From positions 1 to 64,000 of the forward strand of contig CAAEBN010000044.1 in the NCBI GenBank assembly GCA_900754075.1: a stretch of 64,000 nucleotides of DNA. Direction: 5' to 3'. The notes beneath the pieces are model-generated. The model did not search any database. It was not told where the DNA came from and was given only the letters and a program-made list of their open reading frames with translations. Origin of the DNA: an uncultured Collinsella sp. Lineage in GTDB: Bacteria; Actinomycetota; Coriobacteriia; Coriobacteriales; Coriobacteriaceae. The position numbers and the translations under genes were made by a program. Within the stretch, counting starts at the first letter, position 1, and every line of letters begins with the position of its first letter. Positions 31,655-40,180 of this stretch are shown piece after piece.

Positions 31655-33256
31655 GTGTCTGCAAGCATCAAACCCTTCACCGACGAGTTCGAAGAGTATG
31701 GTCGCGATGAGTCTCGCGCATCGGGCGAAGCATCGAGCATCTCGTTTCCGGCAACGGAAAACGAGATCCGTGCCATTTTGGAAAAGCTCCATGCCGAGCG
31801 TGTCCCGGTAACGGTTCAGGGCGCCCGAACCGGCCTTGCCGCCGGTGCCGTGCCCCACGGCGGGCATATCCTCAATACTTCCCGTATGAATCGCTACTTG
31901 GGCCTTCGCCGCGATGAACAAGGCCAATTTCTGCTGCGCGTGGAGCCGGGCGTTGTGCTCTCGGAGCTGCGCAAGCAGCTGAGCAAGAAGGTGCTGCCGA
32001 CCGCTGGTTGGGACCAGGTATCGCTTGAGGCCTACGAGGAGTTCCAAGAGGCCCCCGAGCAGTTCTTTCCCACCGATCCCACCGAGGCGTCTGCCTGTCT
32101 GGGCGGCATGGCGGCATGTAACGCCTCCGGTGCCCGCAGCTACGCCTACGGTCCCATGCGCCCTCACGTCACGGGCCTTCATGTCGCGCTGATCGATGGC
32201 GACCTGCTCGAGCTTCACCGTGGCGAGGCTTTTGCCCAGGGCCGCCACCTGTCGCTCGTGACGGCAGCGGGCCGTGCACTCGAGCTCGATCTTCCCAGCT
32301 ATACCATGCCCAAGACAAAAAATGCCTCAGGCTATTTCGTTGCGGACGAAATGGACGCCATCGACCTCTTTATCGGCGCTTGTGGCACGCTCGGTGTTAT
32401 CACCGAGCTCGAGATTGCCCTGCAAGCGGCACCTGCGGTCGTTTGGGGTGTGAGCTGCTTTTTCGACAGCGAAGACAAGGCCGTGTCCTTTACCGATTCC
32501 GTGCGCCCCGTCCTGTCCCATGCGGCCGCCATCGAGTACTTCGATGCTGGCGCCCTGGATATTCTACGTCGCCAGCGCGAGCAGTCGACGGCGTTTGCCT
32601 CGCTGCCGGCGCTCGACAAAGAGGCCAAGGTCTGTGTCTACGTGGAGCTCGACTGCGATGACGAGGCCCAGGCGACCGAGGAACTGTATCACTTGGGGTG
32701 GGTACTAGAGCTTGCGGGCGGCCGCGACGACGCGACATGGGTCGCGCGCACCGAGGTCGATCGCGAATGCCAGCGGTTCTTCCGCCACGCGGTGCCCGAG
32801 AGCGTCAACATGCTTATCGACGAGCGCCGCCGCGTGGATCCCACCATTACCAAGCTGGGATCGGATATGTCGGTGCCCAATGCACGCCTTGCCGATGTCG
32901 TGGCCCTCTATCGCCGCACGCTGGCCGAAAGCGGGCTTGAGTCTGCTGCCTGGGGACACATCGGGAACAACCATCTGCATGTGAACATCCTGCCGCGCGA
33001 CGCGCAAGACTACCGTCGTGGTGGAGAACTCTTTGCCCAGTGGGCTTCCGAGGTCACGGCCATGGGCGGTGCCGTTTCTGCCGAGCACGGCGTCGGCAAG
33101 ATCAAGGCGGGCTTCTTGGAGACGATGTACGGCCACGAGGCCATGGTCGAGTCGGCGCGTCTCAAACTCCAGCTCGATCCCGACGGGCGGCTGGGTCGCG
33201 GCAACCTGTTTACGGAGAAGCTCTTGGATGAACTCGTCCAGAAAGGGGGCGCGTGA
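31655..33256 (+). CDS. FAD-linked D-2-hydroxyacid dehydrogenase (GlcD/LctD-like)
   Basis: A 533-residue FAD-binding PCMH-type flavoprotein, probably oxidising D-lactate or another 2-hydroxyacid. The FAD-binding part shows VQGARTGLAAGAVPHGG, PTAGWDQ and GGMAACNASGARSYAYG; the C-terminal cap ends with the SAEHGVGKIK and GRLGRGNLF signatures of GlcD/LctD/D-2-hydroxyglutarate dehydrogenases. The start is GTG 31655 with AAGGGGGAG. It is followed immediately by etfB and a ferredoxin-fused etfA. That set is the composition of the Acetobacterium LDH-Etf complex, which couples lactate oxidation to NAD reduction with ferredoxin oxidation. Substrate specificity is inferred. Confidence 0.82.
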   Translation: MSASIKPFTDEFEEYGRDESRASGEASSISFPATENEIRAILEKLHAERVPVTVQGARTGLAAGAVPHGGHILNTSRMNRYLGLRRDEQGQFLLRVEPGVVLSELRKQLSKKVLPTAGWDQVSLEAYEEFQEAPEQFFPTDPTEASACLGGMAACNASGARSYAYGPMRPHVTGLHVALIDGDLLELHRGEAFAQGRHLSLVTAAGRALELDLPSYTMPKTKNASGYFVADEMDAIDLFIGACGTLGVITELEIALQAAPAVVWGVSCFFDSEDKAVSFTDSVRPVLSHAAAIEYFDAGALDILRRQREQSTAFASLPALDKEAKVCVYVELDCDDEAQATEELYHLGWVLELAGGRDDATWVARTEVDRECQRFFRHAVPESVNMLIDERRRVDPTITKLGSDMSVPNARLADVVALYRRTLAESGLESAAWGHIGNNHLHVNILPRDAQDYRRGGELFAQWASEVTAMGGAVSAEHGVGKIKAGFLETMYGHEAMVESARLKLQLDPDGRLGRGNLFTEKLLDELVQKGGA

Positions 33257-33258
33257 AG

Positions 33259-34074
33259 ATGAGTGATTTCCATATGGTGGTGTGCGTCAAGGCGGTGCCC
33301 GGAAGCACCGAGGTCAAGATGGACCCCAAGACCAATACTATCGTGCGTGATGGCAAGCAGGCGGTCATTAATCCCTTCGATGCAAGTGCCCTCGAATGTG
33401 CGCTAGCGCTGAAGGACGACTTTATCGGCTTTGGCATGGACGTGCGCGTGACGGTGGTGTCGATGGGCATCCCCGCGACCGAGTCGCTGCTGCGCGACTG
33501 CATCGCCCGCGGTGCCGACGACGCGCTGCTGCTGACCGATCGCGCCTTTGCAGGTGCCGATACCCTGGCGACCACCTATGCTCTCAAATGCGGCATCGAG
33601 GCGCTCGACGAGGACTTCGATCTGCTCATCTGCGGCAAGATGGCGGTGGATGGCGATACGGCCCAGATTGGTCCCGAGCTTGCCGGTGCCTTTGAGATTC
33701 CCTGCGTGACCGACGTGAGCTGCGTGCAAAGCGCGGGCTTTACGACGTGTGGCTCGCTGGCGCTCGTTCACGGATGCGATGCCGGCGAGGAGACGGTGTG
33801 TCTTGAGATGCCGTGCGCGATGACGACTGCCAAGGAGATTGGCCAGTTGCGTATGCCGAGTATTGCCGGTATTCGCGCGGCGGAGGAGGCGGACGTGCGC
33901 GTGGTCAGTGCCGCCGACGTGAACGCCGACCCCGCGCGTTGCGGTCTTGCCGGGTCGCCGACACAGGTCGTGCGCTCGTTTGTGCCCGAACGCGACCAAA
34001 CGTGCGAGGCCGTTGACGGAACGGCGTCCGAGCAGGCGGCAAAACTTGCCAAGATTATCGAGGGGATGGCATAG
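33259..34074 (+). CDS. etfB: Electron transfer flavoprotein beta subunit (EtfB)
   Basis: A 271-residue EtfB. It starts VVCVKAVPGSTEVKMDPKTNTI and contains NPFDASALECALAL, the AMP/FAD contact segment GADDALLLTDRAFAGADT, and CGKMAVDGDTAQIGPELA. With EtfA it binds the bifurcating FAD. ATG 33259 sits 9 nt after AAAGGGGG; GTG 33253, overlapping the upstream stop, is the alternative. The gene is coupled to the dehydrogenase and to etfA (the stop is directly followed by the etfA start). Confidence 0.9.
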   Translation: MSDFHMVVCVKAVPGSTEVKMDPKTNTIVRDGKQAVINPFDASALECALALKDDFIGFGMDVRVTVVSMGIPATESLLRDCIARGADDALLLTDRAFAGADTLATTYALKCGIEALDEDFDLLICGKMAVDGDTAQIGPELAGAFEIPCVTDVSCVQSAGFTTCGSLALVHGCDAGEETVCLEMPCAMTTAKEIGQLRMPSIAGIRAAEEADVRVVSAADVNADPARCGLAGSPTQVVRSFVPERDQTCEAVDGTASEQAAKLAKIIEGMA

Positions 34075-35280
34075 ATGAGCGGACTGATTATCGATAGCGA
34101 AGCCTGTATCGGCTGCGGTCGCTGCGTTCGCGCCTGTGCCTCTGGCGGCATCGTAGTGGAAGGCGAGCGGCCCAACCGTTGCGCCCGCGTAACCGACGGC
34201 TGCATCCTATGCGGCGGGTGCGTCGACGCTTGTCCCGTCAATGCCATTTCGATCGAGCGCGACGAGGCCGCCGGTGCGGTGGACCTTGATGCATATCGTG
34301 ACATTTGGGTCTTCGTGCAGACCGACGAGCACGATACGGTGACTCCCGTTGCCTATGAGCTTATGGGCAAGGGCCGCGAGCTTGCCGATGCTCGGGGATG
34401 CCGTCTGGTGGCGCTGGTCAGTATGGGCCCCGAGAGCTCGCTCAAGGACCTGGAGCATCTGGTTTGCGCCGGTGCAGACGAGGTCCTGGTCTGTCGCGAC
34501 GAGCGTATCCGCCAGAACGATGCGGAGGTTTACGCCCGGCTGATCTGCGATTTGGTGGCAGAGCGCAAGCCCGAGGCCATTCTGTACGGTGCGACCGCCT
34601 TTGGCCGCGAGCTGGCGCCTGGCGTTGCCGTGCGCCTGCAGACGGGCCTTACGGCCGACTGCACCGTGCTTTCGATGGATACGGAGACGGGGCTGCTGCA
34701 ACAGACGCGTCCGGCGTTTGGCGGCAACCTGATGGCCACCATCGTCTGCCCCAATCATCGTCCCCAGATGGCAACGGTTCGTCCCGGCATCTTTGGAGCG
34801 CCCGAGTTTGACTATAGCCGTTCCGGTACGATTACCCAGGTATCGCTTGCGGAAGACGCCAAGGCTCGTGTCGAGATCTCGATTCCCGCCGAGGAGTGGG
34901 GGCAGCAGGCATCAATTGCCGATGCCGAGCGCCTGGTCGTGGTGGGTCGCGGCATTGGTTCCAAGAAAAACCTGCCGCTGATGCGAAAGCTCGCCGAGGC
35001 TCTGGGAGCCGAGCTTGGCTGCACGCGACCTGTCGTGGAGGCCGGCTGGTTGGAGTATCGCCATCAGATTGGCCAGACAGGCGTATCGGTTTCGCCCAAG
35101 CTTCTCGTGAGTATCGGTGTTTCGGGCGCCATCCAGCATCTTGCCGGCATCGGTGGGGCGGAGTGCATTATCGCCATCAACGAGGACCCGGATGCCCCCA
35201 TCTTTGGTGCTGCCCAGTACAAGGTTGTCGGCGATGCCGTCGACGTCGTCGAGGAGCTGCTGGCCCAGCTTGAGCGCTAG
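34075..35280 (+). CDS. etfA: Electron transfer flavoprotein alpha subunit with N-terminal 2x[4Fe-4S] ferredoxin domain
   Basis: A 401-residue EtfA. Residues 1-60 form a ferredoxin domain with two clusters (Cys11, 14, 17, 21 and Cys43, 46, 49, 53). The flavoprotein part follows: LYGATAFGRELAPGVAVRLQTGLTADCT, RPAFGGNLMA, and the C-terminal FAD domain VVGRGIGSKKNLPLM, GQTGVSVSPKLLVSIGVSGAIQHL and INEDPDAPIF. An EtfA with a fused ferredoxin domain is typical of bifurcating/confurcating LDH-Etf complexes. It converges with the HD gene, overlapping its 3' end by 4 bp. Confidence 0.92.
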   Translation: MSGLIIDSEACIGCGRCVRACASGGIVVEGERPNRCARVTDGCILCGGCVDACPVNAISIERDEAAGAVDLDAYRDIWVFVQTDEHDTVTPVAYELMGKGRELADARGCRLVALVSMGPESSLKDLEHLVCAGADEVLVCRDERIRQNDAEVYARLICDLVAERKPEAILYGATAFGRELAPGVAVRLQTGLTADCTVLSMDTETGLLQQTRPAFGGNLMATIVCPNHRPQMATVRPGIFGAPEFDYSRSGTITQVSLAEDAKARVEISIPAEEWGQQASIADAERLVVVGRGIGSKKNLPLMRKLAEALGAELGCTRPVVEAGWLEYRHQIGQTGVSVSPKLLVSIGVSGAIQHLAGIGGAECIIAINEDPDAPIFGAAQYKVVGDAVDVVEELLAQLER

Positions 35281-36089
35281 GCGCGCGCCAGCCAGTCGCG
35301 CATCTCGTCCTTTAGGCGCTCCCAGGTCGCTTGCGTGGCGGGATCGGTAAAGGGACGCGTAATGCCAAAGGGCGCGTCGAGCAGGCGGTAGATATCGCCC
35401 TGCTCGCGCGCCAGCGCGCGGCTCGCTGGATAGACGAGCTCAAACATAAAGCAGATGAGTCCCACTAGGTAGTCCGCCGGCTCATTGCGTTCATCGCGTG
35501 CGACGCAGCGGCGCTCGTCAAAGGCGGCAAGTGTTGGCGACGAGAAGCGGCTGCCGAGAAACGTTTTCTCGTCCACCTTGAGGATGGTGTCGACGGTGCT
35601 GTCGGCGATGGTGCGCATAATGTCGATCTTGTCGCCATCGCGCACGATATCGCAGAAGCGCCGCATGCGCTCGTCGAGCTGCGCGGGTAGACGGAAATCG
35701 CTGTGATAGGCGATGCTCACGCGAATGAGCTCGTCGTACTCGTCGGTCTCGATAAAATCTCGGATGCTTGTTGTGGCAGGTGCGTCGTCGGGGCTCTCGC
35801 CAAAGAGAACCTCGACGCCCAACGCCGCATGGCTCATGCTCTCGGCATCCTTAAACGTGTCCCAGCGTCGCAGCTGCTCAAAGCGGCCCATATCGTGCAG
35901 CAGGCCGCAAAGCCAAGCTAGGTCAATGTCCTGCGGTGACCAGTCCTGTTCGCGCGCTACGGCATCGCATGCCTCGGCAACGTGATAGGTGTGTTCGATC
36001 TTGAGTGCGATGCGCGGATTGGCGGCATCGTAGGCATCGGTATAGCGTTTGAAGGTCGCGGTCGCCCGGCCCCGATCGATAGCTGTCAT
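35277..36089 (-). CDS. HD-domain phosphohydrolase
   Basis: A 270-residue HD-superfamily protein. Metal ligands are visible at His36 (HTYHVAEACD), His65-Asp66 (LLHDMGRF), and later HSDFRLP and IVRDGDKIDIMR. The substrate could be a nucleotide or cyclic dinucleotide; no partner domain is fused. The start ATG has a weak ribosome-binding site (TTAGGAAGTC). It converges on etfA with a 4-bp overlap of coding ends, so both genes lack space for terminators. Confidence 0.8.
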   Translation of the reverse strand: MTAIDRGRATATFKRYTDAYDAANPRIALKIEHTYHVAEACDAVAREQDWSPQDIDLAWLCGLLHDMGRFEQLRRWDTFKDAESMSHAALGVEVLFGESPDDAPATTSIRDFIETDEYDELIRVSIAYHSDFRLPAQLDERMRRFCDIVRDGDKIDIMRTIADSTVDTILKVDEKTFLGSRFSSPTLAAFDERRCVARDERNEPADYLVGLICFMFELVYPASRALAREQGDIYRLLDAPFGITRPFTDPATQATWERLKDEMRDWLARA

Positions 36090-36216
36090 AATGACTTCCT
36101 AAAAAGCTGTGTCTTTCGATCCGGTGGCAATTGTAGGTGAACTCGGTTGCTGTCGGGCGATGATTCTGCCGTGTCGTTGAATGCGGCTCGGAAAGCTTGT
36201 CGGGACGAGGAACGCT

Positions 36217-36460
36217 ATGGTGCTCAAAATCGTTAAAACCGTCTGGCCGGGGATGCTTACCTATGTTGCGATAGGCGCGCCGTGCGGCATTGGTTGCTAA
36301 CGATTTGATAAGCCCTGGCGCTTTCGACGCCGGCCTGTGGCAGGGCTTGATTCCCTGGATTGTGGCTGCCGGCGTCGTGGCGGTGGCAATCAAGACAAAG
36401 TCGATGTTGTGGTGCTGCGTCTCGGGCATCGTGTTCTATATCGTTTTGAGTCTTGTATAA
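36217..36460 (+). pseudogene. azlC/azlD remnant (internal deletion with frameshift)
   Basis: The first 27 codons (from ATG 36217) read MVLKIVKTVWPGMLTYVAIG..., like the start of an AzlC-type branched-chain amino-acid exporter subunit, and stop at TAA 36298. From about 36290 a different frame reads LVANDLISPGAFDAGLWQGL and then two hydrophobic segments to TAA 36458, like the C-terminal part of AzlD. That frame has no start codon of its own with a ribosome-binding site and is closed upstream by TAG 36272. The simplest reading is that a deletion fused azlC' to 'azlD out of frame. Assignment rests on recognition by eye. Confidence 0.55.
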
Positions 36461-36603
36461 AAGCAAAGGGCGCGCTTACCGTCCCGGTCGACGAATCGAA
36501 TTTCTCACCGAGCCGGTCTGCTTCTTCTGGTACCATGGTCAAACTTTACTGTAGCAAAGCGCTACGTGGGCTTTTGTTCTGCGTCAGCGGAAATGGGGGT
36601 TTC
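36461..36603 (+). promoter_or_regulatory. Upstream region of kdgT
   Basis: This stretch has no gene. GTAGC/GCTAC at 36551-36565 and ACCATGGT at 36531-36538 are small palindromes that could be regulator sites. No full sigma-A promoter was identified. GGGGGT at 36595-36600 is the ribosome-binding site. Confidence 0.3.
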
Positions 36604-37626
36604 ATGGCACAGGAAGCGACCGCCAACGAGCAAAAGAAATTCAAAGTACCGCGCATCCCGGGTGACATCATGATCTACCCGATGATCGTCGGTCTTTTGC
36701 TCAATACCTTCTGCCCGCAGGTCTTCGAGATCGGCGGCTTCTTTACCGCCGCCTGTCGCGGTGGTTCCAACACCATCGTCGCCGCAATTCTGCTGTTTGT
36801 GGGCGCCGGCATCAGCTTTAAGTCCACGCCGGGCGCTATCAAGACCGGCATCGTCGTACTGATCCCCAAGCTTGTTGTTGCGGCCGCCCTTGGCTTGGGT
36901 GTGGCATATTTCTTTAACGATAACTTCCTGGGCCTGAGCTCCGTGTCTATCATCGGCGGCATCACGTTTTGCAACATGGCGCTCTATACGGGCATCATGG
37001 GCGAGTTCGGCGATGAGTCCGAGCAGGGCGCTGTCGGTATCCTGTTCTTTACGGCCGGCCCCGCCGTCACGATGATCATCCTCGGTGTCTCGGGTCTCGC
37101 CAACATCCCCGTCGGCACCATCATCGGATCCATCCTGCCGCTTGTTATCGGCATGGTCCTGGGCAACTTGTTCCCGTTTATCAAGAATCTGCTGGTCCCC
37201 GGCGCCAATCCCGCGATCGCCGTTATCGGCTTTCAGCTCGGTGCGTCCATGAGCCTTTCGAGCTTTATCACCGGCGGTATTTCGGGCATCCTGCTGGGCC
37301 TCATCACGCTCTTTATCGTCGGTCCCATTACCTTTGCGTTCGAGCGCCTGTGCGGTGGTAACGGCAAGGCGGCCGTTGCCTGCTCCACTATCGCCGGCAC
37401 GGCTATGACCACGCCGGTCGCCCTCGCCGAGGTCGCCCCGCGCTATGCCGAGCTTGCGCCCACTGCGTATGCGCAGATCGCCACTGCCGTCATCATCACG
37501 GCAATCATGGCTCCGATTCTGACCGGCTGGGTCGATAAGAAGTTCTGCCACGGCAAAGAGGATCTGTCGCCTGCCGGTGTCGAGGCCATCGAGGAGGCCG
37601 TCGCGACCGACATCGACGGCGAGTAA
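36604..37626 (+). CDS. kdgT: 2-keto-3-deoxygluconate permease (KdgT family)
   Basis: A 340-residue transporter with about ten hydrophobic segments. Family segments are KVPRIPGDIMIYPMIVGLLLNTFCP, FVGAGISF, GGITFCNMALYTGIMGEFG, and AGTAMTTPVALAEVAP near the end. KdgT imports 2-keto-3-deoxygluconate with protons during pectin or uronate use. ATG 36604 follows GGGGGT. Neighbours do not include KDG kinase or aldolase, so the catabolic genes lie elsewhere; the substrate is from family only. It ends before the hairpin at 37672. Confidence 0.88.
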   Translation: MAQEATANEQKKFKVPRIPGDIMIYPMIVGLLLNTFCPQVFEIGGFFTAACRGGSNTIVAAILLFVGAGISFKSTPGAIKTGIVVLIPKLVVAAALGLGVAYFFNDNFLGLSSVSIIGGITFCNMALYTGIMGEFGDESEQGAVGILFFTAGPAVTMIILGVSGLANIPVGTIIGSILPLVIGMVLGNLFPFIKNLLVPGANPAIAVIGFQLGASMSLSSFITGGISGILLGLITLFIVGPITFAFERLCGGNGKAAVACSTIAGTAMTTPVALAEVAPRYAELAPTAYAQIATAVIITAIMAPILTGWVDKKFCHGKEDLSPAGVEAIEEAVATDIDGE

Positions 37627-37671
37627 TCGTCGACGCGAGTCAATCAAGCCGGCGTGCAATTCGCGCCGTTT

Positions 37672-37756
37672 GAGCGCCCGAACGAAAGCTGTCTTGCAGT
37701 GACGTTCGGGCGCTCTGCTATTATTCCCCTTACCCCTGCGGAGTAGGGGTGTTTAT
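37672..37756 (+). terminator. Two hairpins downstream of kdgT
   Basis: GAGCGCCCGAAC (37672-37683) pairs exactly with 37704-37715 across a 20-nt loop. A second stem, ACCCCT/AGGGGT (about 37732-37750), is followed by GTTTATT. The second has the better terminator form. Confidence 0.55.
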
Positions 37757-37813
37757 TGCCCAGACACGAATCGGGCGATTCTGACCACTTTGATATTGAA
37801 GGGATGGCGTCTA

Positions 37814-38956
37814 GTGGTTAAGGCACTCAAGATTGAGATATTCCTGCTATGCATGATTGTTCTTATCGGGCTTGCCGCGCGAAGTCGCCACTCCTTGTTC
37901 TCGAGTACCCAGCAGTTATTGTTTAGTACGCTCGGTTACACCTCTGCCGCGTACATGCTATTCGATATAATCTGGACGCTTTCGGACGGTGTGGGCGGCA
38001 CGCTGGGCATTGCTGCCAACTGGATTTCCAACGCGGTTTCGTTTTCGCTCTTTGCCGCCGCGTGCCTCATTTGGTTTATCTATTCCGAGACGGTGCAGGG
38101 TTCTCGCCTTTTGACCGCGCGCTATAGGATGGCGTTTGTAACGCTGCCTGCGGTGCTGGTAGTCGTACTGGCGTTTACTAGCTACTGGACGCACGCCCTG
38201 TTCTATATCGATGCGCAGGGCGCGTATCGTCGCGGTTTTGTCTATATGATCCAGCCCATCGTCAGCTACTGCTACGTTATATATACGTCCCTGCATGCGT
38301 TTATACAATCTTGCAAGGTCGAGAGCCTACAAAAGAAGGCCATCTATCAAACCTTGGCATTTTTCGCCATTCCGGCCTTGGTGGCCGGTGTCTTTCAGGT
38401 CTTTTATTCGGGTCCCTGCCTTAGTGTCGGCATCATGTTAAGTATGTTGCAGCTCTACATTGTTTGTCAGGAGCAGCTGATCTCGACCGACCCGTTGACT
38501 GGCCTTAACAATCGCAACCGTTTTGAGACCTATATGCTGTCGCTGTTCTCGGGTGCTGACCAGGCCGATGATGTGTATCTGCTTATGATGGATGCCGACG
38601 GCTTTAAGCAAATTAACGACCGGTATGGACATGTGGAGGGCGATCATGCCCTCCAGGTCATATCTGCTACGCTCAAAGAGGTCTGCTCGGCGTCTGGTGG
38701 TTTTATCGCACGCTATGGTGGCGATGAGTTCGTGGTGCTTCAAAAGGCGACGGCGGAACAGGACATCATAGACCTGTGTTCGGCGATTAACGACGAGCTC
38801 GCTCGTGCCGAGGTGCCGTATGCATTGCGGATGTCCATCGGTTACGCGCGGGTCGGCGATAGTGTTGATACCTGGCAAGACTTACTTCGCGCTGCCGATG
38901 CGGAGCTCTACCGCGTCAAGGCCGAGAAAAAGAAAGCCGGCGTCCAGATACGCTAG
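37814..38956 (+). CDS. Membrane-bound GGDEF diguanylate cyclase
   Basis: A 380-residue protein. The N-terminal half (about 1-215) has six to seven hydrophobic segments; the C-terminal domain is GGDEF, with DPLTGLNNRNRF, MMDADGFKQINDRYGHVEGDHAL, and ARYGGDEFVVL near residue 303. The catalytic motif is intact, so c-di-GMP synthesis is likely. The product-inhibition RxxD site upstream of GGDEF is absent. I chose GTG 37814 because GAAGGGATGG precedes it; TTG 37790 is the alternative. It ends in a strong hairpin at 38955. The signal is not known. Confidence 0.82.
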   Translation: MVKALKIEIFLLCMIVLIGLAARSRHSLFSSTQQLLFSTLGYTSAAYMLFDIIWTLSDGVGGTLGIAANWISNAVSFSLFAAACLIWFIYSETVQGSRLLTARYRMAFVTLPAVLVVVLAFTSYWTHALFYIDAQGAYRRGFVYMIQPIVSYCYVIYTSLHAFIQSCKVESLQKKAIYQTLAFFAIPALVAGVFQVFYSGPCLSVGIMLSMLQLYIVCQEQLISTDPLTGLNNRNRFETYMLSLFSGADQADDVYLLMMDADGFKQINDRYGHVEGDHALQVISATLKEVCSASGGFIARYGGDEFVVLQKATAEQDIIDLCSAINDELARAEVPYALRMSIGYARVGDSVDTWQDLLRAADAELYRVKAEKKKAGVQIR

Positions 38957-38997
38957 AAAAAAGCGCACGACCGTTGCGATGGTCGTGCGCTTTTTTG
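38955..38997. terminator. Bidirectional terminator after the GGDEF gene
   Basis: AAAAAAGCGCACGACC pairs with GGTCGTGCGCTTTTTT across a short TTGCGAT loop. The A and T runs make it functional on both strands. The 147 bp that follow up to the EamA stop codon hold nothing I can recognise. Confidence 0.85.
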
Positions 38998-39143
38998 CGT
39001 TTGCAGGGGCCACCGGCCATAACGCCCAGGCGCGGTACGGCAAGACGAGCGTCTGCCGCCGCGGCTCGGTACGAAATCAACGAGAACCAGTGCACTCCAT
39101 TAGGCTGAAGCGTGCGAACGCCCTCCCTAAAAAGGTGAGCTCG

Positions 39144-40079
39144 CTAGGCTTTTTTGGGTTTGTTGACGATGATGATGCCGCCGCAGACCAACAGCAGGGC
39201 AACGATGACGGTAACGGGGCTCGTGCCAGCGCCCTCGCCGAGCAGCAGTGCGCTCAACAGCACGCCAAAGACCGGGTTCATAAAGCCAAAGACCGACACG
39301 CGGCTGACGGGGTTGACGGCGAGCAGGCGGGACCACAGCGAGTACGCGACGGCGGAAATGAGTGCCATATAAATGATGAGCGCGATGGCGGGGGCGATTT
39401 CGGTGGGGGACAACGTGCCGCCCATCAAAAACCCGATGGCGGTAAGGACCACGCCACCGACTAAAAACTGCCAGCCGGCGAGCAAGACGCCGTCATGCTC
39501 GCGCGAGAAGATGCCGATCAGGCAGGTCGACAGGGCGCCCGCAACAGTGGAAGCCAAGATAAATCCCTCGCCGTCGAGCGTAAAGCCAAAGGTGCCGTCC
39601 GCGCCCGAAAGGTTGACGAGCGCGACGCCTGCAAAGCCCAGCACACAGCCAAGCACCTTGGGCGTATTGAGCCTCTCGGTGTGAAATGCCAGGGCGGCAA
39701 AGAGGATTGCGAGAAAGTTGGCGCTGGCCTCGATGATGGAACTCGACATTGCGCTGGCGCGCGAGAGTCCAAGGTAGAAAAAGAAGTACTGCCCGATAGT
39801 CTGGAAGAGTGACAAGACAAAGATGGGCTTGATGTCGCGTGCCCGCGGAATGAGGGGGCGGCGTTGGGCCGCACTCATCCCAACGATAACCAGGGCGCCG
39901 GCAAGCGTGAAGCGCAAGCCCGCAAAGAGCAGCTGTGAGGCGCTATCGTGAGCGGGGATGCCAAAGAGCCCGTAACCGATCTTGATGCAGGGGAAAGCCG
40001 ACCCCCAGAGCGCACAGCAGACGAAGCAGCCCAGGATGAGTCCGGGTAGGGTGGCGAGATACGGCTTGCGGCTTTCCAT
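39144..40079 (-). CDS. EamA/DMT-family transporter
   Basis: A 311-residue protein with ten predicted membrane helices in two EamA repeats, separated near residue 155 (GADGTFGFTLDGEGFILAS). The typical N-terminal CALWGSAFPCIKIGYG and the second repeat's NPVFGVLLSALLLGE are present. Such proteins export metabolites or amino acids; the substrate is unknown. The ATG is preceded by AGGAGAAGGAC. It is a single gene transcribed towards the GGDEF terminator. Confidence 0.88.
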   Translation of the reverse strand: MESRKPYLATLPGLILGCFVCCALWGSAFPCIKIGYGLFGIPAHDSASQLLFAGLRFTLAGALVIVGMSAAQRRPLIPRARDIKPIFVLSLFQTIGQYFFFYLGLSRASAMSSSIIEASANFLAILFAALAFHTERLNTPKVLGCVLGFAGVALVNLSGADGTFGFTLDGEGFILASTVAGALSTCLIGIFSREHDGVLLAGWQFLVGGVVLTAIGFLMGGTLSPTEIAPAIALIIYMALISAVAYSLWSRLLAVNPVSRVSVFGFMNPVFGVLLSALLLGEGAGTSPVTVIVALLLVCGGIIIVNKPKKA

Positions 40080-40107
40080 TATGTCCTTCTCCTATACGCG
40101 CAAAGCA

Positions 40108-40147
40108 AAAAAGAACCCGCCACCGGGCGTGCCGGTGGCGGGTGTTG
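40108..40147 (-). terminator. Terminator of purL
   Basis: A 13-bp stem of AACCCGCCACCGG (40114-40126) with 40132-40144 and a 5-nt loop. On the minus strand it is followed by six T residues. It lies 34 bp past the purL stop codon. Confidence 0.8.
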
Positions 40148-40180
40148 TTACCCGAGGGGATTGTACCCGATGGGGAAGCT

